A stretch of DNA of 64,000 bases from Rhodopseudomonas sp. AAP120 (GTDB lineage: Bacteria > Pseudomonadota > Alphaproteobacteria > Rhizobiales > Xanthobacteraceae), in the NCBI RefSeq assembly GCF_001295845.1, contig NZ_LJIC01000074.1, positions 41,201-105,200 on the forward strand, written 5' to 3'. Each line of letters begins with the position of its first letter. The first letter of the stretch is position 1. Under the pieces are notes generated by a model. It was not told the origin of the DNA. It worked only from the letters and a program-made list of their open reading frames with translations, and searched no databases. A program made the position numbers and the translations under genes. Shown piece by piece: positions 1 to 8,382 of this stretch.

Positions 1-236
1 CAGGCGGATGATGCAGCGCCGCGGCGCTGAACCACCATCTGATTCGCGGTCGATCCGGCGGAGACGAGAACCGCAGGCCGCCTTGGCGACGCCGGGTTGT
101 CATCAGGCGGACAGCTTGCCAGATCTAAGCAACGGAAGGCGAGTACTTCGCCGGGCTGACGATCCGCGGCCCGTGATTGCCGACAGACCGCAAGGTCGCC
201 GCGGCCCGCGCATCCACATCTCGACTGGAAATTCCG

Positions 237-1148
237 ATGAACAACATGCTGCTGCTCAAGCTCCACCGCTGGATCACCCTGGTATTCGCGCTGCCTTTGA
301 TCGCGCTGATTCTCACTGGGCTGATCCTGTCCGCCGAGCCGATCATCCAGGGCGGCGGATTGCCCGCCGGCATGGTCGATGCCGACCGCATCGCAAGCCT
401 GCTGCAGCGCTACGACCCGGCCGGCAAGGCGCGTGGCCTCAGCATCAATGCGGCCAGCCAGCAGATGCGCCTGCTCGGCGTGGATGCGCCGACCATCAAT
501 CTTGCCAACGGCGAGGCGGCCACGTCCGATCCGCTCGGTGACGTGCTGCTGTGGGCGCGGCGCACCCACGAGCATCTGCTCGGCTATGACTGGCTGGTGA
601 TCGGTTCGACCATCGCGATGGTGGTGATCATGGTGATCGGAATCCTGATGGGCCTGCCGCGGCTGCGGAACAGTCTCGCCGGCTGGCACAAGGGCGCGGC
701 GTGGTTCACGCTTCCGCTGCTGCTGCTGAGCCCGGTCACCGGCCTGTTCATGGCGTTCGGCTGGACGCTGGCCAGCCCGCCGCCGCCACCGCTGCGACCG
801 TCGCTGCCGCTCGCCGAGGCGGTACGCGTGCTCGCGCAGGACCACGACGTGTCGCACCTTGCGATGCTGGCACAGCGCGGCCAGCGGATGATGGCGCGGA
901 TCTACGAGAACGGCGAGCTGCGCGCCTATTCCTTCACCGCCGGCGGCGTGACGCCGATGCCCCGCAACTGGCCGCGGCTGCTGCACGAGGGCAACTGGTC
1001 GGCGCTGATCTCCGGTTCGCTCAACGTGATCGTGTCGGTGGTGCTGGCCGGCCTGCTGACCACCGGCCTGCTCCTGTGGGGGCGTCGCAAGCTGCGGCGG
1101 CGGCCGGCGCGCCCGGCCAGCGCCCCATCCCCGACCGGGAGCACCTGA
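237..1148 (+). CDS. PepSY-associated transmembrane protein
   Basis: This is a 303-residue inner-membrane protein of the PepSY-associated TM family. Members are often found beside siderophore receptors and are thought to act in reductive or other handling of metal chelates. The start LLLKLHRWITL followed by a hydrophobic helix (about residues 10-33) is the family hallmark. Further helices lie near residues 120-142, 155-180 and 260-285, and the C-terminus is short, basic and Pro-rich. The ATG at 237 was preferred over an upstream in-frame start at 177 because the family's N-terminal helix begins immediately after it. A Pro run (about residues 181-187) links a membrane helix to a soluble loop. 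The substrate is unknown. No receptor gene is visible in the first 236 bases. Confidence 0.7.
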   Translation: MNNMLLLKLHRWITLVFALPLIALILTGLILSAEPIIQGGGLPAGMVDADRIASLLQRYDPAGKARGLSINAASQQMRLLGVDAPTINLANGEAATSDPLGDVLLWARRTHEHLLGYDWLVIGSTIAMVVIMVIGILMGLPRLRNSLAGWHKGAAWFTLPLLLLSPVTGLFMAFGWTLASPPPPPLRPSLPLAEAVRVLAQDHDVSHLAMLAQRGQRMMARIYENGELRAYSFTAGGVTPMPRNWPRLLHEGNWSALISGSLNVIVSVVLAGLLTTGLLLWGRRKLRRRPARPASAPSPTGST

Positions 1149-1267
1149 GGTGGCTGTGACGTTAATGAGAGATTAATGCGGACGCGCGAGTTGGCGCAGC
1201 GCGGTCAACGGATCGTTCCGGCCTTCCGGCGTTAGGTTCCGGGACGTCCACCCGCCGCGAGCGCGCC

Positions 1268-1678
1268 ATGTCCAGCATCTCGTCGATCGCCGTGTCCGGC
1301 CTCAACGCCGCGACCCGGCGCATGGAAGTCTCGGCCAGCAACGTCGCCAATCAGCAATCGACCGGCGCGCTGCCGGGCGCCAACGGCACGGTGCCGGCTG
1401 GTGCGCCGCAAGCCTACCGGCCACTGCAGGTGACTCAGACCGCAGTCCCGGGCGGCGGGACGCAAACCAGCGTCACCCCAAGCTCGCCCGGTACCGTCCC
1501 GGTCTCCGATCCACAGGCGCCGTTCGCCAATGCGGACGGTCAGGTGGCGGCGCCGAATGTCGACCTGGCGCAGGAATTGATCGGCCAGATGGTCGCCAAA
1601 TACAGCTACACCGCCAACCTCGCGACGCTGAAGGCCGACAATGCCATGACAAAGTCACTGCTCGACGCCACGGCGTAG
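1268..1678 (+). CDS. Orphan flagellar basal-body rod (FlgC-like) protein
   Basis: A 136-residue protein with the two ends of axial rod proteins. The N-terminal stretch ISSIAVSGLNAATRRMEVSA and the following SNVANQ correspond to the flg_bbr N-terminal helix. The C-terminal NVDLAQELIGQM and YSYTANLATLKA correspond to the Flg_bbr_C domain, where NVDLA and YxAN are conserved. The middle is Gly/Pro/Thr-rich and low in complexity. The length is close to FlgC (about 135). FlgC is normally encoded in a large flagellar cluster with flgB and fliE, and none is present here. It may therefore be a paralogue serving an accessory flagellum or a rod-like structure. The 3' end faces a palindromic repeat. Confidence 0.65.
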   Translation: MSSISSIAVSGLNAATRRMEVSASNVANQQSTGALPGANGTVPAGAPQAYRPLQVTQTAVPGGGTQTSVTPSSPGTVPVSDPQAPFANADGQVAAPNVDLAQELIGQMVAKYSYTANLATLKADNAMTKSLLDATA

Positions 1679-1690
1679 TGTCTCCTCTCC

Positions 1691-1768
1691 GTCATTGCGA
1701 GCGAAGCGAAGCAATCCAGCTGCGTGCACCGAGCTGGATTGCTTGGTCGCTTCGCTCCTCGCAATGAC
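1691..1768. repeat. Palindromic intergenic repeat, copy 1
   Basis: A 78-bp inverted repeat starting GTCATTGCGAGCGAAGCGAA and ending with the complementary CTCCTCGCAATGAC; the inner arms are GCAATCCAGCT and AGCTGGATTGC. RNA from either strand could fold into a long hairpin. It sits between two convergent 3' ends (the FlgC-like gene and dppF), where it could end or stabilise both transcripts. Two more copies are in this window. Confidence 0.85.
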
Positions 1769-1787
1769 GATGTGGATGGGCTTCGAG

Positions 1788-2834
1788 CTACGCGCTCGCC
1801 ACACGCGGCGCGAAGTCCGGCACGCCGAGTTCGTCCTTGCGGTGGCAGGCGACGAAATGTTCGGGGCCGGTGGCGTCGAGGAACGGCAGATCGGCGCGGC
1901 AGCGTTCGATCACGAACGGGCAGCGGCCGGCGAAGCGGCAGCCGGGCGGCGGATCGACCGGTGATGGCGGTTCGCCCTTGACCAGGTACTTCGCCTTCAG
2001 CTCGTCGCGTAGCGGACCTGGCGGCACCGCCGCCGACACCAGCGACCACGTGTAGGGATGGCGCGGCGCGGTGAACAGCGTCGAGGCCGGCGCCTGCTCC
2101 ACCACCTTGCCGAGATACATCACGGCGATCTCGTCGCAGAACTGCTGGATGACGCCGAGATCGTGCGAGATGAAGATGTAAGTCAGCCCGCGCTCGCGCT
2201 GCAGCTTCTTCAAGAGGTTCAGGATCTGCGCCTGGATGGCGACGTCGAGCGCGGAGACCGCCTCGTCGCAGACGATCAGTTCGGGCTCCGGCGCGAGCGC
2301 GCGGGCGATGCACAGCCGCTGCCGCTGCCCGCCCGAGAATTGATGCGGAAACAGATCGGCGGCTTCGGGCGGCAGGCCGACTTCGGCCAGCAATTGCTTG
2401 ACGCGGGCATCGCGCTCGCTGCGGCTGCCGATGTTGAGCAGGTCGAGCGGCTCGCGGATCTGGTCACCGGCGCGGCGACGCGGATCGAGCGCCGAGAACG
2501 GATCCTGAAACACGATCTGCAGATGCTTACGCGCCTGGCGCAGCGGCTCGCCGGTGAGCGGCATGATGTCTTCGCCGCGAAACACGATCTGGCCGGAGGT
2601 CGACGGCACCAGCCGCATGATCGCCTGCGCCGTGGTCGACTTGCCGGAGCCGCTCTCGCCGACGATGCCGAAAGTGGTGCCGCGCTTGACGCGGAAGCTG
2701 ACGCCATCAACCGCGTGCACGAACGATGGCTTGGCCCACGGCGATTTTCGCCCGGTGCGGAAATGCACCACGAGGTCGTTGACGTCGAGCAGGATCGGAT
2801 CGCCGGCCGGCGGATTGGGACGCTGATGCATCAT
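1788..2834 (-). CDS. dppF: Peptide/nickel-type ABC transporter ATPase (DppF/OppF-like)
   Basis: One of two ATPases of a peptide-type importer, 348 residues. Visible motifs are Walker A GESGSGKSTT, a Q-loop (IVFQDPFSALDP), the signature FSGGQRQRL, Walker B LIVCDEAVSALD and the H-loop ISHDLG. The C-terminal oligopeptide-transporter region carries C-x-FAGRCP and a further Cys (near residues 305-330), typical of OppD/DppF proteins. Its start ATG overlaps the stop of the preceding ATPase gene by four bases (ATGA), so the two are probably translationally coupled. It is the last gene of the run and ends against palindromic repeat copy 1. The transported ligand cannot be told from the ATPase. Confidence 0.9.
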   Translation of the reverse strand: MMHQRPNPPAGDPILLDVNDLVVHFRTGRKSPWAKPSFVHAVDGVSFRVKRGTTFGIVGESGSGKSTTAQAIMRLVPSTSGQIVFRGEDIMPLTGEPLRQARKHLQIVFQDPFSALDPRRRAGDQIREPLDLLNIGSRSERDARVKQLLAEVGLPPEAADLFPHQFSGGQRQRLCIARALAPEPELIVCDEAVSALDVAIQAQILNLLKKLQRERGLTYIFISHDLGVIQQFCDEIAVMYLGKVVEQAPASTLFTAPRHPYTWSLVSAAVPPGPLRDELKAKYLVKGEPPSPVDPPPGCRFAGRCPFVIERCRADLPFLDATGPEHFVACHRKDELGVPDFAPRVASA

Positions 2835-3832
2835 GCGGCGATCTCCTCGGCGCGCCAGCACGACACCGTATGGCCCGGCGCGATGGCGCCGAGCGGCGGC
2901 TGCGGCCGCGACCGGCAGACCTCGCGGGCGTTGGCGCAGCGCGCCAGGAAGGCACAGTCCGGCCCACGCTGGCCTAGCGACGGCACCATGCCGGGGATCT
3001 CGCCGAGATCGACCCAATGGTCGGGTTTGGCGACGCCGACCGCGAGATGCGGCACGCAGCCGAGCAGCCCGCGCGTATAAGGATGACGCGGCGCCGCCGC
3101 GAGTTCGTGCGACGGGCCGGTCTCGATGCAGCGGCCGGCATACAGCACGGCGATGTCGTCGGCGAGTTCGGCGACCGCGCCGAGATCGTGGGTGATCAGC
3201 ACGATCGCGGTCTCGGTCTCGTCCTGCAGCTTGGCCAGAAGATCGAAGATCTGCGCCTGCACGGTGACGTCGAGCGCGGTGGTCGGCTCGTCGGCGATCA
3301 GCAGCTTCGGCTTGCAAGCCAGCGCCATCGCGATCATCACCCGCTGCCGCATGCCGCCGGACATCTGATGCGGATAAGCCTTGGCACGCTGCTCGGCGGC
3401 TGGGATCTGCACCGCCTTGAGGAACTGCACGGCCTGTTCGGTCGCATCCTTCCGGCTCATGCGGCGGTGATAATACAGCACCTCGGCGATCTGGTCGCCG
3501 ACGGTGTAGAGCGGATTGAGCGCCGTCATCGGCTCCTGGAACACCATCGACACCGCGTCGCCGCGCAGCGCGCGCATCCGCTTGCTGCGCGCGGTCAACA
3601 GATCTTCGCCCTCGAGCAGGATGCGGCCGCCGGTGACGACGAAGCCCTCCGGCAAGAGCCGCATGATCGCCAGCGCGGTCATGCTCTTGCCGCAACCGCT
3701 CTCGCCGACCAGTGCGATCGTCTTGCCCTTGTCGATGGTGAACGACAGATTCTCCAGCACCGGCACCAGATCGCCGCGGCGATCGGTCATGCTGACGCTG
3801 AGTTTGTCGACTTCGAGCACCGGCGCCATCAT
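2831..3832 (-). CDS. dppD: Peptide/nickel-type ABC transporter ATPase (DppD/OppD-like)
   Basis: A 333-residue ATPase with Walker [11 protein letters not shown], signature MSGGMRQRV, Walker [12 protein letters not shown] and H-loop ITHDLGAV. The C-terminal Cys-rich oligopeptide domain ([14 protein letters not shown]) is present. It pairs with the adjacent dppF product to form the ATPase heterodimer of this importer. The start codon overlaps the permease stop by one base (TGATG), and its own stop overlaps the dppF start, so spacing is operon-like throughout. Two consecutive ATG codons exist; the upstream one is given. Confidence 0.9.
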   Translation of the reverse strand: MMAPVLEVDKLSVSMTDRRGDLVPVLENLSFTIDKGKTIALVGESGCGKSMTALAIMRLLPEGFVVTGGRILLEGEDLLTARSKRMRALRGDAVSMVFQEPMTALNPLYTVGDQIAEVLYYHRRMSRKDATEQAVQFLKAVQIPAAEQRAKAYPHQMSGGMRQRVMIAMALACKPKLLIADEPTTALDVTVQAQIFDLLAKLQDETETAIVLITHDLGAVAELADDIAVLYAGRCIETGPSHELAAAPRHPYTRGLLGCVPHLAVGVAKPDHWVDLGEIPGMVPSLGQRGPDCAFLARCANAREVCRSRPQPPLGAIAPGHTVSCWRAEEIAA

Positions 3833-4746
3833 CACCTCCGTCGCAGCCGCGGATTGACCGCATCGTTGACGCCGTCGCCCACCAGGCTGATCGCCAGCAC
3901 CGACAGGAAGATCGCGGCACCGGGGAACGTCACCGCCCACCAGGCGTCGAGCACGTAGTTGCGGTTCTGGCCGATCATCAGACCCCAGCTCATGGTGTTG
4001 GGATCGCCGAGGCCGAGGAAGCTGAGACCGCCTTCGAACAGAATGGCGACGCCGATCGCCAGCGTCGCCGACACGATGATCGGCGGCAGTGCGTTGGGCA
4101 GCACCACCCGCAGGATCAGATGCAGATTGCCGGCACCGGCGGCGCGCGACGCCTTGATGAAGTCGAGGTCGCGCAGCCGCATGAATTCTGCGCGCGTCAG
4201 CCGCGCCGCCGAGGTCCAGCTCACCGCGCCGATCGCCAGCGTGATCGTGGTCAGCTTCGGCCCGAACAGCGTCACCAACACCATGGCAAACAACAGCGGC
4301 GGCAGCACCTGGAAGAACTCGGCGATCTTGACCAAGAGGCTGTCGATCCAGCCGCCAAAGAAGCCGGCCAGCGCGCCGACGGTGACGCCGATCGCAATTG
4401 TGATCAGCGCCGCCACCGCGCCGACCGTCAGCGTCGCGCGGCCACCGTGCACCAGGCCTGCCAGCACATCGCGGCCGAGATAATCGGTGCCGAGCCAGGC
4501 ATCGGCCGACGGCGGCGTGAACGGCAGGCCGACGATCTCCAAGGGATCGATCGTGTAGATCCACGGCCCAGCCACCGTCATCGCCACCAGCAGGATCAGC
4601 AGCACCGCGCCGGCGACGCCGGACGGGCTTTTCATGAACTGACGTAACGCCGCCTTAGCGGGCGACACCGCGGGCGTCGCAGGCAGCGCAACCGGCGCGA
4701 CGGGCGTTGGCGGCGTCGCGATCAGGGTGTGGTCGAGTGTGCTCAT
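3832..4746 (-). CDS. dppC: Peptide-type ABC transporter permease (DppC/OppC-like)
   Basis: A 304-residue inner-membrane permease. A Pro/Ala-rich cytoplasmic leader (residues 1-30) is followed by a first helix with the OppC N-terminal signature (SPSGVAGAVLLILLVAMTV), then the GTDYLGRDVLAGLVHGGR motif. The EAA loop is recognisable as EFMRLRDLDFIKASRAAGAG, where the ATPases dock. About six membrane spans are visible. It overlaps the dppB stop by four bases. It would form the translocation pore with the dppB product. Confidence 0.9.
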   Translation of the reverse strand: MSTLDHTLIATPPTPVAPVALPATPAVSPAKAALRQFMKSPSGVAGAVLLILLVAMTVAGPWIYTIDPLEIVGLPFTPPSADAWLGTDYLGRDVLAGLVHGGRATLTVGAVAALITIAIGVTVGALAGFFGGWIDSLLVKIAEFFQVLPPLLFAMVLVTLFGPKLTTITLAIGAVSWTSAARLTRAEFMRLRDLDFIKASRAAGAGNLHLILRVVLPNALPPIIVSATLAIGVAILFEGGLSFLGLGDPNTMSWGLMIGQNRNYVLDAWWAVTFPGAAIFLSVLAISLVGDGVNDAVNPRLRRR

Positions 4747-5723
4747 CGGGCCCCCGCGCGGATCCGTGGATCGATCAGGCGGTAGACCAGATCGGTGATG
4801 ATGTTGGCGGCGATGACCATCACGGCCGAGAAGAACAGCACCGCCATCAGGGTCGGATAGTCGCGGCGCAGGATCGAGTCGAACACCAGCCGGCCCATGC
4901 CGGGCCAGCTGAACACCGTCTCGACCAGCACGGCGCCAGCGAACAAATTACCGAACTGCAGCCCGACGACGGTGACGATCGGGATCAGCGCGTTGCGCAG
5001 CGCGTGTTTGAAGATGACGACGCTCTCCGGCAGCCCCTTGGCGCGCGCGGTGCGGACATAGTCGGCCGACAGCACGTCGATCATATTGACCCGCGCCAGC
5101 CGCGAATATTGCGCCAGGAACACCAGCGCCAGCGTCAGCGACGGCAGCACCAGATGGGTCAGCACGTCGGCCACATAGGCGAAGCCGAACTTCGGATTGA
5201 CCACGTCCGCCATGCCGCTGACCGGCAGCACCGGCCACACCGAGCCGAACAGCAGCAGCAGCATCAAGCCGGTCCAGAACACCGGGGCGGCGTAGCCGGC
5301 CAGCGACAGCACGGTGACGCCGTGGCTGAGCAGGCCGTTGGGCCGCCGCGCGCTGATCACGCCGAGCAGCGTGCCGATCATCACCGCCGCGAATAGCGAC
5401 GACAGCGCCAGATAGAGCGAGGCCGGCAGCCGCTGGCCGATCAGCGACAGCACCGGCTGATTGAAGTAATAAGAATAGCCGAAATCACCGTGCAGCACCT
5501 TGCCGAGATAGGTGAAGAGCTGCGTCAACAGGCTCTGGTCGAGTCCATACTTGGCGCGCAGCTCCGCGATGACCTCGGCCGACGCCCCACCCATCTCGCC
5601 GGCGATCACCTGCACCGGATCGCCCGGCGCAAGGTGGATCAGGCAGAAATTCAGCACCAACACCGCGAGCAGCAGCGCCGCGGCGTTGGCGAGTTTTCCG
5701 AACAGATGGGTGAGAAGCGTCAT
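4743..5723 (-). CDS. dppB: Peptide-type ABC transporter permease (DppB/OppB-like)
   Basis: A 326-residue permease of the DppB/OppB type. The N-terminal helix is followed by the periplasmic LAPGDPVQVIAGE motif, typical of this family (consensus PGDP). The EAA loop, DYVRTARAKGLPESVVIFKHA, precedes the last spans, and the C-terminus ends with the usual short DPRIRAG tail. It is the first permease after the binding-protein gene, which lies 21 bases upstream. Confidence 0.9.
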   Translation of the reverse strand: MTLLTHLFGKLANAAALLLAVLVLNFCLIHLAPGDPVQVIAGEMGGASAEVIAELRAKYGLDQSLLTQLFTYLGKVLHGDFGYSYYFNQPVLSLIGQRLPASLYLALSSLFAAVMIGTLLGVISARRPNGLLSHGVTVLSLAGYAAPVFWTGLMLLLLFGSVWPVLPVSGMADVVNPKFGFAYVADVLTHLVLPSLTLALVFLAQYSRLARVNMIDVLSADYVRTARAKGLPESVVIFKHALRNALIPIVTVVGLQFGNLFAGAVLVETVFSWPGMGRLVFDSILRRDYPTLMAVLFFSAVMVIAANIITDLVYRLIDPRIRAGAR

Positions 5724-5744
5724 GGCTGGTTCGTTGCTGTTCGA

Positions 5745-7346
5745 TCAGGTCTTCGGCGGCGTCGCCCAGTACACTTCGTCGAGCGGTGATGCGACGCCCC
5801 AGATCGTGGTCGGCAGCGCGCTCAGCCCCTTGGCGAAAGCGTTGTAGTAGGGCGCGGCGTTGATGAAGTAGATCGGCACGTCCGACACCACGATCTTCTG
5901 GAACTCCGAATACAGCGCCTTGCGCTTCTCCGGCGAAGTCTCCTGCGCGGCCTTGCCGAGGATCTCGTCGACCTTCGGGTTGGAGTATTGCTGGGTGTTC
6001 GACCAGATGATGCCCTTGCGGATGTTCGACGTCAGATAGGTGCGATCGACGCCGATCACCGGATCGCCCCAGTTGAACACCGTGTCCATCGTCAGGTCGA
6101 AGTCGAAATTGGCGACGCGCTGCGCCCAGGTCGGGAAGTCGGGCGCGGCGCGGACTTCGAGGTTGATCCCGATCCGCTTCAGCGCCGAGCGCAGATATTC
6201 GGCGATGTTGCGCTGCTGCTCGTCATTGCCGGGGATGTAGTCGATCGTCAGCGTGGCGCGGGTGCCGTTGCCGTCCGGCTTCAGCCCGGCTTCGTCGAGC
6301 AGCTTGGTGGCCTTGGCGATGTCGAGCTTGTAGGTCTCGACCGCCTTCTCTTCGAACGGCGAGCCCGGCGCGATCGGGCCGGTCGACGGCAGCGCCTTGC
6401 CGCCCATCAGCTTGCCGACGATGAAATCGCGATTGGCCGCATAGGCGATCGCCTGGCGGACGCGCACGTCGTCGAGCGGCTTCTTCTTGGTGTTGAAGGC
6501 CAGCCAGTTCAGCGCGCCGAGACCGGCGAAGCCCTTGTCGGTCATGGTGATGTTCGGCGACTTCTGCAGCCGCTCGATGTCGCGCACGCCGGTGACGTAA
6601 GGCACCGCGTGGACCTCGCCGCGCTCGGCCGACACCATCAGAGCGTTCGGATCGGAGATCAGCCGCACCACGATCTTGTCGAGCTTGGGCCGGCCCGGAA
6701 TGAAGAACTTGTCGAACTTCTCCAGCGTGTAGTACTCGCCCTGCTTGTAGTCGGCGAGCTTGTACGGGCCCGAGCCGACCGGCTTGAGGTTGGCTGGATG
6801 CGTCTTGACGTCCTGGCCGTCGCCATAGACGTGCTTGGGCAGGATCGGCATCAGCGCCGGCGACATCGCCAGCAGCAGCGCCGGATGCGGATGCGCCAGC
6901 TTGATCACCGCGGTGTGCGGGTCGGGCGTCTCGACGCTGTCGACCGCAGCCAGCATGGTCTTGAACGGATGGTTGGCCTTGATGGTCATGATCGAGAACG
7001 CGACGTCCTCGGAGGTGACCGGCTTGCCGTCGTGGAACAGCGCGTTGTCGACCAGCTTCAGCGTCACCGACAGCCCGTCGGGCGCGACCTCCCAGGACTT
7101 CGCCAGATAAGGCTGCGGATTCCAATTATCGTCGTAGCGCAGCGGGCTGGCGAAGATCTGCGTGCTCGGCATCGCGGTGGCGATACCGGACTGCACCGCG
7201 CCGTTGAAGTGACGCGGCACCTGCGTCGACCCCATCACCAGCGTTCCACCGCCGCCGGCGGACTGCGCGCGCGTTTCGAACGGCAGGCCCATCAGGGCGG
7301 CGCCGCCGAGAGCTCCGATAACAAAGGACCGCTTCGTCAACTTCAT
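5745..7346 (-). CDS. Peptide/nickel-type ABC transporter substrate-binding protein
   Basis: A 533-residue periplasmic solute-binding protein of the SBP_bac_5 family. The ATG at 7346 begins an export signal (MKLTKRSFVIGALGGAALMG, cleavage probably after TRAQS) and has a GGAG about 10 bases upstream; two upstream in-frame ATGs lack these features. A KR pair before a Phe suggests a Tat-like or long Sec signal. Family features include WEVAPDGLSVTLKL, the LFHDGKPVTSEDVAFS motif and GSGPYKLADYK. It is the first gene of the dpp run and fixes the transporter's specificity, but its ligand cannot be assigned. It lies 91 bases downstream of the GTPase gene. Confidence 0.88.
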   Translation of the reverse strand: MKLTKRSFVIGALGGAALMGLPFETRAQSAGGGGTLVMGSTQVPRHFNGAVQSGIATAMPSTQIFASPLRYDDNWNPQPYLAKSWEVAPDGLSVTLKLVDNALFHDGKPVTSEDVAFSIMTIKANHPFKTMLAAVDSVETPDPHTAVIKLAHPHPALLLAMSPALMPILPKHVYGDGQDVKTHPANLKPVGSGPYKLADYKQGEYYTLEKFDKFFIPGRPKLDKIVVRLISDPNALMVSAERGEVHAVPYVTGVRDIERLQKSPNITMTDKGFAGLGALNWLAFNTKKKPLDDVRVRQAIAYAANRDFIVGKLMGGKALPSTGPIAPGSPFEEKAVETYKLDIAKATKLLDEAGLKPDGNGTRATLTIDYIPGNDEQQRNIAEYLRSALKRIGINLEVRAAPDFPTWAQRVANFDFDLTMDTVFNWGDPVIGVDRTYLTSNIRKGIIWSNTQQYSNPKVDEILGKAAQETSPEKRKALYSEFQKIVVSDVPIYFINAAPYYNAFAKGLSALPTTIWGVASPLDEVYWATPPKT

Positions 7347-7437
7347 CGCTTTGAACTCCGCCATGAGGGGTCGAGATGGGTAGCTGTCGATCCGCAGGTG
7401 TTGCGCATCGACAGAATGAGTAGTCTGGGCGCGGCGC

Positions 7438-8382
7438 TCACGCCGCGGCTCCGGCCGCAAGCGCGCGGTCGAGAATCGCATCGATCACCGCCGGCTCCGG
7501 CAGATCGGCGGTACCGACGCCGACCAGCACGATGCCGGTCGTATCGGGCTGATCCGCGGGCACCAGCGACCATACACCTTCGACCATCTGAAACACCTGC
7601 GGCGACTCCTCGCCGTCGAGCCGGCACGAGCCTTTCAGCCGCAGCAGTTCCGGCGGCAGCGCCGCCACCGCGCCGGCGATCCGGGCGCGATCGAACGCGC
7701 CGTCGCGGCGATAGGCGAAGCTGCGGAAGGCCGCACCGTGGTCCGATGCCGCCGGCGAGTCGGCGCGAAACGCCGAGGCTTGCGCCGGCGTCTCGAGCGC
7801 GGCGAGTGTCGGCAGAGAGTCGCGGGTCGTCTCGACGATGCGCACGCCAGGACGCAGCGCGAAGACGGCAGCGCGAGCGGCGTCGCGCGCGGCAGCATCG
7901 ACCAGGTCGGTCTTGGTCAGCAGCACGACGTCGCAGCGCTCGAACTGGCTGCGCACGGTGGCGCCGACGCGGGCATCGTCGATCAGCGCCGCGATCCGGC
8001 TGGCATCGGCCAGCACGATCACGCGGTCGAGCCGCAGCGTCGGTTCGATCAACGCGATCTCGGCGATCTTCCACGGATCGCCGACGCCGGAGGCTTCGAT
8101 CACGATGCGCTCGAACGGCACCTCGGCATCGAGCACCTGGCACATCGTCTCGATGAAGCTGGTGCCGATGCTGCAGCAGATGCAGCCATTGGTCAGCGTC
8201 ATGGTGGTGCCGTCGTGATCCTGGATCAGCGTCGCGTCGACGTTGATCTCACCGAAATCATTGACCAGCACCGCCGTGCGCGGTCCACCCGCGGCGAGCA
8301 GATGGTTGACGAACGTGGTCTTGCCAGCGCCGAGGAAGCCGCCGATCACCGTGACTGGAATGGTCGCGGTCGCTGTCCTCAT
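7438..8382 (-). CDS. COG0523 (CobW/nucleotide-dependent metallochaperone-type) GTPase
   Basis: A 314-residue P-loop GTPase of the COG0523 family, whose members include CobW, YjiA and zinc chaperones. The P-loop GGFLGAGKTT starts at about residue 14. The metal-binding CxCC motif is CICC at residues 67-70 (within NGCICCS), and the guanine-specificity TKTD motif is present. The C-terminal CobW_C domain contains RLKG and the final acidic stretch. The start ATG overlaps the amidohydrolase stop by four bases (ATGA), which indicates coupled synthesis. The family delivers or inserts metals into partner enzymes. The adjacent metal-dependent amidohydrolase is the obvious candidate client, but this is an inference. 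Confidence 0.85.
   Translation of the reverse strand: MRTATATIPVTVIGGFLGAGKTTFVNHLLAAGGPRTAVLVNDFGEINVDATLIQDHDGTTMTLTNGCICCSIGTSFIETMCQVLDAEVPFERIVIEASGVGDPWKIAEIALIEPTLRLDRVIVLADASRIAALIDDARVGATVRSQFERCDVVLLTKTDLVDAAARDAARAAVFALRPGVRIVETTRDSLPTLAALETPAQASAFRADSPAASDHGAAFRSFAYRRDGAFDRARIAGAVAALPPELLRLKGSCRLDGEESPQVFQMVEGVWSLVPADQPDTTGIVLVGVGTADLPEPAVIDAILDRALAAGAAA

Noticed and set aside
1..30. Possible C-terminus of a gene entering from the left (frame 1 ends QADDAAPRR then TGA at 28-30)
   Set aside because: Ten codons with no recognisable motif. It could equally be chance.
5988..8156. 722-codon plus-strand open frame
   Set aside because: It runs across two real minus-strand genes, and its protein is low-complexity Arg/Gly/Val without motifs.
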